NCBI RefSeq assembly: GCF_932276165.1 | Contig: NC_063991.1 | Coordinates: 4,641,001 to 4,705,000, forward strand | Reading direction: 5' to 3' | DNA length: 64,000 bases | Source: Plutella xylostella | Taxonomy: Eukaryota; Arthropoda; Insecta; Lepidoptera; Plutellidae | In this document: piece by piece, positions 1-12,500 of the stretch | Layout of the letters: the number at the start of each line of letters is the position of its first letter | Numbering within the stretch: position 1 is the first letter of the stretch | Notes under the pieces: generated by a model | Told to the model about the DNA's origin: nothing | Databases searched by the model: none | Seen by the model: the letters and a program-made list of their open reading frames with translations, nothing else | Position numbers and translations under genes: made by a program

Positions 1-2
1 AC

Positions 3-82
3 CTCTAAAGATCCAGCAAAGACCTCATACGGTGACATAATGTTGAAACCCACGACAAAGTTAAGTTTGCAGCCGCCGAAAA
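3..82 (-). other. Possible next BTBD7 exon
   Basis: On the minus strand a CTTTCAG acceptor is followed by 80 open nt in the phase required by exon 21, ending at a GAG|GT at the window edge. The pyrimidine tract is poor and the peptide does not resemble the family, so this is weak. Confidence 0.22.
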
Positions 83-445
83 CTGAAAGTTTTAGTTTTT
101 TTTTTGCCTCTGGGTCTCAGGAGATTAACTTTTATTGTAAAGACGATGTTATGATATCCCTGAGAGCTATAAGAGACTTTTTAATAGGGAAATCTCACTA
201 AAAACCCTTCGATGACCATATAACCATGTTCCTCTGCCATTTTCATATTATCTTTTCTGCTCGGCCGCTATTGGTCTGATGCGGAAAGGATCTGAATAAT
301 CTTTTAATATTCCTTCACAAATGAAAACATTCGCGGATGGGAGTAATTTTAGACAGTACATATATATATATATATATTATCATTTCAAGTGTAAATATGA
401 TTAATTTGTGGTGTACAAATAAATAATATTCAATCTATCTCTTAC

Positions 446-510
446 CGTTAATAAGCTGGTGTTCGGCGCTACTCAGTGACCCGGCACTACTGAGACCCGC
501 TGAGCTGCTT
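446..510 (-). CDS. BTBD7: BTBD7 exon 21 (Ser-rich tail)
   Basis: Acceptor TTGCAG and donor GTAAGA. It encodes a Ser/Gly-rich piece (SSSAGLSSAGSLSSAEHQ). It joins exon 20 in phase 2 and ends in phase 1, so at least one more coding exon must follow. Confidence 0.7.
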
Positions 511-3500
511 CTGCAATAGAATTTGAACATTAATACATACATAAATTAGGATGTAATGGTTCATCAACAGTGGAATAACCCATTCCCTGTCAGTCAATTG
601 AATTTTGGGCCCCACGAACGTGTCGCCCACAACTTTGTAGGTATACGTAGGTTGTCAGCCAAACATTTTGTGGGCTAACATTTCATTGCTCCAGAAGTTT
701 TAGAAGTATGTAAGTATAGCATCTAATAAAGTTTTTCTATTCTATTCTAAATATATAAAATCTGGTGGAGAAAACGATTTCTAGAATGCCAATGACAGAG
801 TGTTGTGGAACCTCTTGGAATGGAAGATTAGGGGCTGATGATGATTTATTTAAATATGGATTTTTCCACTCGTACCACATGATTATGACGGGCCACCGGC
901 TTGTTCACTGATAAAACTCCACCCTCTACTACTACACGTACCGACAGCATAATAAAAAGCAAAATAGATCGCATCCAGTGGCGTGCTTTGGGAGAGGCCT
1001 ACGTCCAGAAGGGCTAGTACGGGGCGCATTTAAGAAGTGACAAGAGTTTTGCATCGCGCTCGCTCATACCGCGCAGCCTCTAGCTAGAGCGAGCGCGACT
1101 GAGAACCTTTGTCACGTCTTAATAGCGCCCCGTGCTACATGGCCAGCAGTGCACTGCTATAGGCTGATGATGATGATGATGATGATGACTGTACGTACCG
1201 ACAGCACGGCTCGCGCGGCCGGCTGGACGCCGCCTCGCGCTGCTGACCCTCCTCGCACTCCGACCACGCGCCCTCCCTGCGAAAAGAAATGGAATAGGTA
1301 CATTAGAACTATGATAAAAACATGGAAAATTGTAGGTACTCCCAGATAAAATGTTCTTGTGTCCTTAGTTTCTTGTGAAGTTAAATAGATTTGATGAATC
1401 ATCATTTGTTCAGATAAATTCTTGCAGTTCAATGCACAAATTAAAAACAATAACAGTAATAATTATTATTACCTGTCCTGCTCATCGTTTTCAGCCAACA
1501 GCAAGTCTGCACAAGAGTCAGGAAGCGACATCTCGCGAGCGCAGCGGAGCGCCAGCTGAAAACCGAAGAAATACATTTACTGTAGCGGATGTTATCTGTG
1601 TTTATTAATTTTATTGCTAAAGCTGATTCACACACTGTTTAGAGTGAGTAGTAGGCAAGTAGACGTACATTGATGAGTATGTATGGCAGATTTAAAATGC
1701 AAATACTATACAACAAGCCCAGCAATGTACGTCTACTAAACACTCGCACTAAACGAGAGTCGGCCTTAAGTGTGAGGCCCCATTATTGTTGCGTTGTGTT
1801 GTGTCATAAAATAAGTCATCCTTTAAGATATATGTCGTAACTTTCCTTTGGGATGACGTAACGCAACACAGCGCAACATAACTATGGAGGCTCGCCCTAA
1901 TGTGTCTATCAGCTAAGGTTTACACTAGCTATTGCTATTATCTCTAGGGTCATGGTACGGGCGAGCTAGGGTTGTTACTAATGTGTCACTAGGGCTTCCT
2001 ACAGCGCTAGGGTTGTCACCTGCGCGGCCACCTGGCTCGCTACTACAGCAACTAGGGTTGTCACTAGTGTGTCGCTAGGGCTGTCTCTACTGTGTGCACA
2101 TCGCGCTAGGGGTGTCACCTGCGCGGCCACGGTCTCCGGGCGGGCCAGGGGCAGCGCCAGGGCGGTCTGCGCGCGCGGGGCGGCCCGCAGCTCGCGGTGC
2201 CGGGCGAGCAGCGCGGCGCGGAGGGCGCACGGGACGAGGGAGAGGGAGGGCGCGTCGATAGGAGCTGAGCGTTCGGCTGCCACCTGGGGAGATAGAAGAT
2301 GGGTTAATAAATAGGTTGCTCGAGTAACGTAACAATTGTAGTAACAAATACATTCATAGGGCCTTACCACTAAAACTCAGACAGTATTTAATAGATGTTT
2401 AGCGCTGTCAAACGCCTACAAAATCTGTCAAATTTAGTTTTAAAAACTTTTTTGTGGAAGTACAGATAGAGCTATATGACACTTTAAAATAGGTTTAAAA
2501 TAATTGACTATTGACTCTGCGTCACCCCGTTTTGGCTTAATATACCACTTTTGTAACATCCTGCAGAAATAATACCTATAACTCACCATATACTTAGTGT
2601 ATCGGGTATTCAATTCTAATAGTGGGTGCTTTCCTCACCACTTACCGCTTGAATCCCTTGAAATCAATATAAATCTACTTCGAGACCTTAAATTCTAATA
2701 TCTACAACCAGTGCCATCTTGCGGTCGCCTCAGTAACTACTACAACACTCACCATATACAGCGTGTCCGGTATTCGGTTCAGGTAGCGGGTGCGCCGCAC
2801 TCGAGCTAATTCTGCTTCAGGGACTTGCTGGTCTTCTAGTAGAGCCTGCAGACAACGGTATTGTTATTAAACTCTTATTATTATTAATTTCCACAAGTGA
2901 TTTAAATAAGTGGCGAAACTGGCAATAGTGTACTGCAAAATTTACGGCCGACGGCCTGTCGCTTCGCTTGGTCTTCTCGCTTACTCATCCAAATATCGCC
3001 GCAAATAGGAAGCATCCTGCCTGTGTCTGTTAAGTAGGAGCGCAAGGAGTGAGTGAAACGACAGAGGTTAGCACACTGATCTGTTTATTGGAGGTAGGCC
3101 TGTTATATCGTGTGGGCGCAGCCACTATACAAAGATGTAGGTACGCACATATACAACAGTGTCAATGGACTATATACCTTAAGCTCATCCAAATAGGGCA
3201 GGAAGCACCTCGGCGGGCGGTGCGGCGGGCGGCCGAGCCACGCGTCCGCCGAGGACGCCTCCAGCGACGGCGGCGCTAGTATGCCGCGACGAATTGCCTG
3301 TAAATAATAAAAATATATAGGTTATTTTTGAAAGAAAGAAAGAAAAGACTTTTATTTCGAACTACACAAATACACCACGTACACAGAAAAACAACTTATA
3401 CGGTAATAAAACAACCACAGATATTTTTGCAGTCTTAAAAGGTTTTCTTGTTAAAAGGTTTTCTTGTGAGAATTCGGGGATAAAAAGTAGCCTTTGTGTT

Positions 3501-6500
3501 AGTGCAATGTGTAAGCTACTTGCATATCCAATTTCACGAAAATCCGTTAAGTAGTTTTTACGTGAAAGGGTCAATTCAGACGTACCACAACCACGCCGTG
3601 TGGTCGGGTGTATATTTTGTATTGACAATGAATAATCCAATTCACAAGTGCCACATTTTGCCGTTGTTATCGACCACCTGTGTAATACGACCACATCGCA
3701 ACCACATCGCAACGGCAACGCCGCCACAAGTTTGTAACCTTTCGTCCCGAAAAACCAACGGGCAAAGTGAAATCCTTGCAGAAAAGGTAGCATCCATGTA
3801 AATTGGGAGCACAAACAATATCAAATTCCCCGAGCCACCACCTTTCAACCTCTCCTTTAACAGCGCCATCTGTGGAAACTGGCAGGAACTATTACCTGTT
3901 GCAGCGCGTCGTTATCCTGCGGTATGTGCTCCGTGCGGACTAGAGCCAGCCGGTCCCCCTGCGTGTGTCTCAACGAGTGTGATGTGTGGCAGATTACATT
4001 CGGTTCACTATACGTGTTGCAGATGTTCGCCACACTTTTACGGGAAAACCGCTGAACCAATTTCTACGAAACTTGGTACGTAGCAAGCTGACACTCTGGA
4101 CAGGTTGCAGAAAAGGTTACAACGCGATCTATGTGGAGCAAAACCATATCAGCTGCTGTTTTTCAAACCGCCGAGTCAACACTTTTCGACTATTCCTTTA
4201 TCAGCGCCATCTATGGGAGTTGGGCGGAACTTTTATATAACTTTTTATACCTGTTGCAGCGCGTCGTTGTCTTGCGGTATGTGTTCGGTGCGCACGAGAG
4301 CCAGCAGGTCGCCCTGCGTGTGTCTCAACTGTGCGTCGGACACGGAGCGGCGGCCGCCGCCTCGGCGGGACGAGTGCGCTGTGTGCCAGATTACATTCGG
4401 CTCTGTAAAGAAAATAGTGTGTAGTTAGTTAAAATATCCTTTGAATTCACATCTTCTTCCTAGCCATTTGGTTATTTAGGGTCGGCTTTGTGCGTCATGT
4501 CACGCCATTTTACCCTATCCTCTGTCATAATATCCTCATTCACTCCACATTGTCTCATTTTATAAGGAAAAGAAATGGCGAAAGAAACTCTTCAGGGATG
4601 CATGAAAGGAGCATTCATGAGTGACCAACTTTATTTAATAGAGAGGCAGCATACTTATACCCATGTAGCTACTAGACGGATGGACCGACTTGGATGCGGG
4701 TTTTTTTGCTGGATAGCTGTGTTAATGGGGCGTATTTTGAGCTACATTGCATCAAAATCGGTTCATCCTCTCTAAAGTTACACGTATTTTTATAAAATCG
4801 CTTCGAAAATTTCCAAATTTTGACTGATTTTCGTCGTTTTTGGATCGATTTTCTCCATTTTTTTTACTTACTCGGTTGCTGCGTATTATTAGGCGCGTGC
4901 TCAGCCCATCTCAACACGGCCCTCAGCGCCTGTGGCTCGCTACACTGCAGCTCGCTCGAGGCGAGTGCTCGAGCCAGCGCCGCGCGAGGCACCGTGTTTA
5001 TACGCATGTAGCTACTAGACGGATGGACCGATTTGGATGCGGGTTTGATTGCTGGATAGCTAGCTTAATGGAGGGTATTTTGAACTTTATTACATCAAAA
5101 TCGGTTCATCCGTACGAAAGTTATACGCATTTTTGTAAAACTAACTCTAAAATCCGTAAAATATGTCGGATTTTCCCCATTTTTTCCACTTACTAGGTTG
5201 CTGAGTGTTGTTAGGCGCATGCTCAGCTCATCTCAGCACCGCTCTGAGTGCCTGTGGCTCGCTACACTGCAGCTCGCTCGAGGCGAGTGCTCGGGCCAGC
5301 GCCGCGCGAGGCACGCGCGGGCCGTGCGGCGACGACATCACTGTGTGGAACTCGTCGAGCAGGTAGCGATGTTTACAACCATGTAGCTGCTAGACAGATG
5401 GACAGATTTGGATACGGGTTCTTTTGTTGGATAGCTAGGTTAATGGAGCGTATTTTGAGCTAAATTACATCCAAATCGGTTCATCCGTAAGGAAGTTATA
5501 CGCATTTTTGTAAAATTAACTCTAAAATCCGTAAAATATGTCGGATTTTCCCCATTTTTGGATCGATTTTCCCCATTTTTTCTACTTACTTGGCTGTTGA
5601 GTGTTATTAGGCGCATGCTCAGCCCATCTCAACACCGCTCTGAGGGCCTGTGGCTCGCTACACTGCAGCTCGCTCGAGGCGAGTGCCCGGGCCAGCGCCG
5701 CGCGAGGCACGCGCGGGCCGTGCGGCGACGACATCACTGTGTGGAACTCGTCTAGCAGGTAGCGCATTGCTTGTCTGTGGGAATAGATGAATAGTTGTTT
5801 ATTATACGGGTCAAAGGATACAGGTTTTAGGGTAGTCAGTCGCCAGAGGTGAAAAAAGATACAGTAGGTCATCATACATATAAGTCGAGACACATAACGT
5901 AGAAATGTAATTTAAAGAAACTGATACTTCACGAAATCTGCGTGCATATAGTTACTAGACGGATGGACCGATTTGGATCGATTCACCCGGTTTAAAGTTA
6001 CACGCATTTAAGTGACACTGTTGCAAAATTTCCGCAAAAATCATCGGATTTTCGTCATTTTTGGACCGATTTTCACAGTTTTTCGGTCGTCCTACAGATA
6101 CACACCTATGGACATATCTACTAGCGTGCGGCTGCACCGCCCAGCGCAGCAGGCGCGGCAGCGTGGCCGGCGACAGCTGCGCCACCAGCCACTCCTCGCT
6201 TATACCCATGTAGTTACTAGACGGATGAACCGATTTGGATGCGGATTTTTTTGGTAGACAGCTGACTAAATGACGCATATTTTGAGATAATTTCCATCAA
6301 AATCGATTCATCCATTCTCAAGTTACACGCATTTAAGTGACACCGTCTCCTAATTTCGTCAGATTTTCGTCATTTTTGGGTCGATTTTCGTCATTTTTGG
6401 GCCGATTTTCATCATTTTTGAACTGTTTTTACCTGTGTACATAGCGACTCGCATGGGGCTGCACCGCCCATCGCAGCAGGCGCGGCAGCGTGGCCGGCGA

Positions 6501-9500
6501 CAGCTGCGCCACCAGCCGCTCCTCACTTATACCCATGTAGTTACTAGACGGATGGACCGATTTGGATGCGGGTTTCTTTGTTTGATAGCTGGCTTTATGA
6601 CGCGTCATTTGAGCTTTATTACATCAAAATCGATTCATCCGTTCTCAAGTTACACGAATTTCAGTGACAACGTCTCGTAATAACGTCGTATTTCCACCAT
6701 TTTTGGACCGATTTTCGCCAATTTTGGACCGATTTTCGCAATGTTTCACACTAACCTGTGCACATATCTGCTGGCGTGCGGCTGCACCGCCCAGCGCAGC
6801 AGGCGCGGCAGCGTGGCCGGCGTCAGCTGCGCCACGAGTCGCTCCTCGCTTACACCCATGTAGTTACTAAACGGATGGACCGATTTGGATGCGGATTTCT
6901 TTGTTAGGAAGCTGGTTTGATGACGCGATGTTTTGAGCTATATTACATCAAAATCGATTAATACCTTCTCGAGTTACATGCATTTATGACACTGCATCGT
7001 AATTTCGTCGGATTTCCGCCATTTTTGGACCGATTTTCCCCATTTTTGGACCGATATTCCCAATTTTTTCACACACAAACACACATTTACCTATGGACAT
7101 ATCTGCTCGCGTGCGGCTGCACCGCCCAGCGCAGCAGGCGCGGCAGCGTGGCCGGCGACAGCTGCGCCACCAGCCGCTCCTCGCTTACACCCATGTAACT
7201 ACTAGAAGGATGAACCGATTTGGATGCGGGTTTTTTGGTAGACAGCTGGATCGATGACGCATGTTTCGAGCTATATTACATCAAAATCGATCCATCCGTT
7301 TTCAAGTTACACGCATTTTAGTAAAAAAAACACTCAACTTTCGCTAAAATCATCGGATTTCCGTCATTTTTAGACCGATTTTCGCCATTTTTGGACCATA
7401 ATTTCACACTAACCTATGCACATATCTACTCGCATGCGGCTGCACCGCCCAGCGCAGCAGGCGCGGCAGCGTGGCCGGCGACAGCTGCGCCACCAACCGC
7501 TCCTCGCTAATACCCATGTAGCTACTAGACGGATGAACCGATTTGGATGCGGATTTCTTTGTTAGATAGCTGACTAAATGCCGCGTATTTTGAGATATTA
7601 ATCATCAAAATCGATTCATCCATTCTCAAGTTACACGCATTTTAGTGGCACGGTTTCAAAACTTCCTCAAAAATCGTCGGTTTTACGCCGTTTTTGGACC
7701 GATTTTCGCCATTTTTGTACCGATTTTCCCCATTTTTGGACCATAATTTCACACTAACCTATGCACATATCTACTCGCGTGCGGCTGCACCGCCCAGCGC
7801 AGCAGGCGCGGCAGCGTAGCCGGCGACAGCTGCGCCACGAGTCGCTCCTCGCAGCCCTGCGCCAGGATCGGCATCTCCATGAATCTGGGGAACAGAAATA
7901 ATATTAATAAGGATATCATAGACATTTCAGTCGTAAAACACTCTTACTAAATACAATCAGGTATACAGCTATGTCAGTAACCATTACACTTAATTTCTGT
8001 TTGACATTACAATTTTTCATTGTCAAGTCATTGATTTAAAAAAAGTTACTCTATAATCGTTTGCCGCACACAGGGCAGTCAGCGAATGACTCTGTTCAAA
8101 CTGGCTTATCATACTCGTATCACCACGCACGCATCATCTAGTGGTTGTCACCGACACGCTAAGAAGATAAAATCTGGTAGAGACGTGGCGACAAGTCGAC
8201 TACTGCAATCCATGCTGTCCTCGGTCAATTGGCACCTTTATCTGACTCTACACATTGCGGTCACAGGTGACATGAGTGACTCACGTGCGACTCACCTAGC
8301 TATCTCGTACAGCTGGAACGCGTCTTCTAGCTGCGCCGAGTGAGAGCCGCGCCCGCCGCTGCCTGGCCATGCCGGTAGCGTGTGTCATGAGTGACTCGCG
8401 TGCGACTCACCTAGCTATCTCGTACAGCTGGAACGCGTCCTCTAGCTGCGCCGAGTGAGAGCCGCGCCCGCCGCTGCCTGGCCATGCCTGATGGGAAGAA
8501 TATTGTGGTAATTAGTATGAGTATAGGTATGGAAAAGTGGGTAAAAAGATAAATCACAGATAAATAGATAGATTATTCAAACTATCGAAACTATCCTCGT
8601 CGCCAATGTGATAGGTATTTTAGGGAATAATATACGAGTTTGTTGTTCACCATTCTTGTATTCGGTAATAGACAAAACAGAAGTGTAAAGAAACTTTATC
8701 AAAAAGGCCAAACACCACAATTCAGTGGTAGTCAAATGAGCCATTGTGAACTGAGACACGAATAATTTTGGCTGAAACGAGGTATTGTGACGTATATTAT
8801 ACGTCCGCGATCACGCTATTCTAACTGGCCAATCTTTTCTTATGCAAAGTTAAGGTTGGCTAATAAAAGAAACAAGTGCCACAACCAAAAAAGGATTGTT
8901 ATTGTTATTACCGAAGTGAAATAGAAAGTCCACACTAATATAAGAACTTTTTAAGAAAGTTGCTGTTTTGTTTGTTGTTTTTTCTTTATTATTGTGTTAG
9001 GTTTATCCTGTAAGATAATATAAGTAGTTAAATAAATAAATAAAAATAAACAAGCACTCACCGCATTAGAAGTGCCGGAGCTATTAGTAGAAGTGGGCGA
9101 AGATGGCGCCCTCTGGATGAGGCTCAGGTCCACCTGTGGACAACAAACAATAATGCAATAATACTGTTAGAACCGCGGCCGCTACACGAGTTTGTTATAG
9201 GCGTCAATGTACTCGTTTAATGCGCGGTCCACCAATCACTGCGATCACACTAATTTATGGCAAATCGCGATATAGTGACGTTTATCTACGTCGATAACGA
9301 ACCCGTGTAGCGGCAGCAGACTTAGGGCTCCAGCACATAAACCTTTTTGTATTAACGTGAAGACGCACCAATAAAAAAGCCAATAACATCAAGTCTCTCA
9401 TATTTTTCCCTGTGCGGGATTCAAACCCGCGCTATTCTGTCTCACCTGAACAGCAGCAAGAATCGGTGGCACTCGGCCAATGACCTTACGCTATTTCACA

Positions 9501-12500
9501 GCGTCCTTTTATTTAAATCTAGTAAATTCTTAAAAATACATACATGTCTTATTTATTTAACACACGCGATGTCATAGCGTTTTTTTATTTAAATCTTGTA
9601 AATTCCTAAAAATACATACATACATGTCTTATTTATTTAACACACCTGGTCGGTATAAGCCGCGTGTAGCAGCGCCGGTGCGAACCTCCGTGGGAGCACC
9701 TTCTCATCTATATGGATCACGCGCGGCTCGTCGGACGCCCCCCGCGCCGGGACTACAGGAGACAGCTCAACGCAACGGAGGCTCTTTGATGATATTTACT
9801 CGACTATATTTAAGCAATAAGGCCGCCTTTTTTGTACTGGTTTTTTTTGGTTTTTTTTCTGTTTTGGTCCAAATAAGGACGATTGTATTGTATTATGTTT
9901 CGTAACTACTATTTTAGAGCGCCGTCTAATTTGTCAACGTTTCTATTTTACCGGAAAGTGTGTAAGAGATCGCTCTCAGCATTTAATTAAGCCGCCTATT
10001 TTAATAGTTATGTAGTCTATAAATAAACCTATTTCTATTCTTTCTCTGTATCTCACCTGGTCGGTATACGCCGCGTGTAGCAGCGCGGGCGCGAACCTCC
10101 GTGGGAGCACCTTCTCATCAATGTGGATGACGCGTGGCTCGTCGGACGCCCCTCGGGCTGACAGAACTTTCCTGTAAAATAGGGGGGTGAGTGTTACATA
10201 TGGGTTGATTAGGAGTTACATAGGAAATGCATTTTTGTTGCGAAAATCGAATCGATTCACCGGATGGCGCAGTGGCTGGTAACTTTTGGCTGTTGTGCGT
10301 TATGTGGAGGGTCACTGGTTCAATCCCCGACCGGGGCGGATACTAAGATGTTTAATTTGTGTTTTTTCTTGGGTGGTGGGATTGTTTGTATAATATAACC
10401 AACACCCCAAGCTAATCTGGTTCGGGAGAGAATCAAACCTTCAGCGCTTTGTAAGTGATCTGTTGAACAAACCAAAAATGCACACTATTCTACCATAATA
10501 TTTCTTACTACATATAATATTTATTACTTATTTTACACAGAATGTACCAAAAAGGGTATACTAAGGCGAAAGGGGTGAATGTACTCTCAACCAACTTTTA
10601 TTCTACGTCTTTTGGAAATTCGTGAAAAGTTTAGTACATCGCTTTTGCAACATTCTGTAGAATATTGAGACGATCGAGTGTTATGATTATGACACTCTTT
10701 GCAAAAGACTTATGGTCTGTGCACATATTACGGTGTGCGGTGCGATGTGCGGTGACCATTATAAGTCCAGCAGACATTTCTAATGACCATATCACATACC
10801 TAAATAGCCGGGACCTGGCGGCCAGGATGGCTCTATGGCACGGTAGGTCGCCGCCGCCGCCGAACGACAGACAAGAATATCATAATATCCTATTCTATAC
10901 AAACTCAGCGCAATGAAAAAGTCAACTTCATTCACAAAATGGCGAAACATTAGGCATTTTGTGGGTGGAACTTTATCATTGCTCACGAGTATATTATGTG
11001 ATATTATACATAATATAACATACCTAAACAGCCGGGACCGCGCCGCCAGGATGGCTCTATGGCACGGTAGATCGCCGCCGCCGCCGAAAGAGAGCCGCGC
11101 GTCCGCCATCTCACCTGCAAATTTACACATTATACTGTTAGTGCAATAGTTTTATTACAGGCGTACAATATAAGGTATCCACCATTAATGGTTTTATTAA
11201 TGGTGGTTACTTTTTATTTATCCCTTGGAATCTCAGGAGTCACTGCGGGAATTTCTAAGTAGACTAGCTGCCAGTTTCTATATACTATAACAAATGAAAT
11301 TTAAAAAGTTACTGCACGACAAGTTGTACAAGCGGCGAGTATAATTTTCCTTCAAACACCAGCAAATAGCAGTAAATCCTATTTTGGTCCTACGAGCCGG
11401 ATATGAACCAGCGACCTATGGATAGGGGGGCGTCCCACACTGACCTGAGTCGAGCAGGTAGTTGGCGTCACTATGCAGGGCCGCGCGGGACGCCAGCAGT
11501 GCAGTGGTCAAGCGTCGTAGTGAGCCGGGGGGCGTCCCACACTGACCGTAGTGAGCCGAGGGGCGTCCCACACTGACCTGAGTCGAGCAGGTAGTTGGCG
11601 TCACTGTGTAGAGCGGCGCGGGACGCCAGCAGTGCAGTGGTTAGACGTCATAGTGAGCCGGGGGGCGTCCCACACTGACCGTAGTGAGCCGAGGGGCGTC
11701 CCACACTGACCTGAGTCGAGCAGGTAGTTGGCGTCACTGTGTAGAGCGGCGCGGGACGCCAGCAGTGCAGTGGTTAGACGTCATAGTGAGCCGGGGGGCG
11801 TCCCACACTGACCGTAGTGAGCCGGGGGGCGTCCCACACTGACCTGAGTCGAGCAGGTAGTTGGCGTCACTGTGCAGAGCAGCGCGGGACGCCAGCAGGG
11901 CAGTGGTTAGACGTCGGAGGGTGCCGCCGCTGGAGCAGCAGGCGTGGCGCGGCCGCTGGTCCCACGCTGTTGGGCAAGAGAAAGATATAGTCAGTATAAA
12001 ATCTATGGCTCTTATGGTGTTAGAATATCATACTTATTGGAATTGAACAGTCTAACATCTGTTTTTTAATCTCAGATACTAGATTGACAGATAGAAGATA
12101 GTACGCGGGACAATCTACTGTTAATGAACCTTTCAGAATCTGACAATTTAGTATATCAGATAAAAAACACTAAAACTTTAGTTATACACTTTTGAACCTT
12201 GTCAGACTCATTATTCATTCTTTCAAATATAAACAGATTGTTAAGTAGGTAGTTGTCAAGGCCGAGCATACAAAAAGTGTGGAGTATAAATTGGTAATAA
12301 ACAGAATAACTTACTGTTGGTCTGTGAGCTCTCCGCATTATCTAGTTCAGTGTCAGACCCCGCACCGCGGTCCCAGCCTGAAATAAACAATAAAAGACAC
12401 GTTATAATAATTGCCTTTCTTTCGCCATTCATTCGTCGTCATTATTAAGCACATGCTGATCCGGTGCCTTTTTGACGCTCTGGACAGCAACTTGTCGTGT

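Noticed and set aside
2069..2353. Open frames on both strands in the GC-rich block
   Set aside because: Shadows of BTBD7 exon 18; GC-rich sequence lacks stop codons in several frames.
5945..7884. Regular ~330-bp repeats that might suggest a CRISPR-like or satellite array
   Set aside because: The repeated part is a coding exon fragment of BTBD7 with its splice donor; unit size and eukaryotic context exclude CRISPR.
9646..9752. Exon 10 copy as a working alternative exon
   Set aside because: Its only good acceptor gives the wrong phase after exon 9, so inclusion would shift the frame.
10665..11149. Small plus-strand frames
   Set aside because: Antisense shadows of BTBD7 exon 9 and its partial copy.
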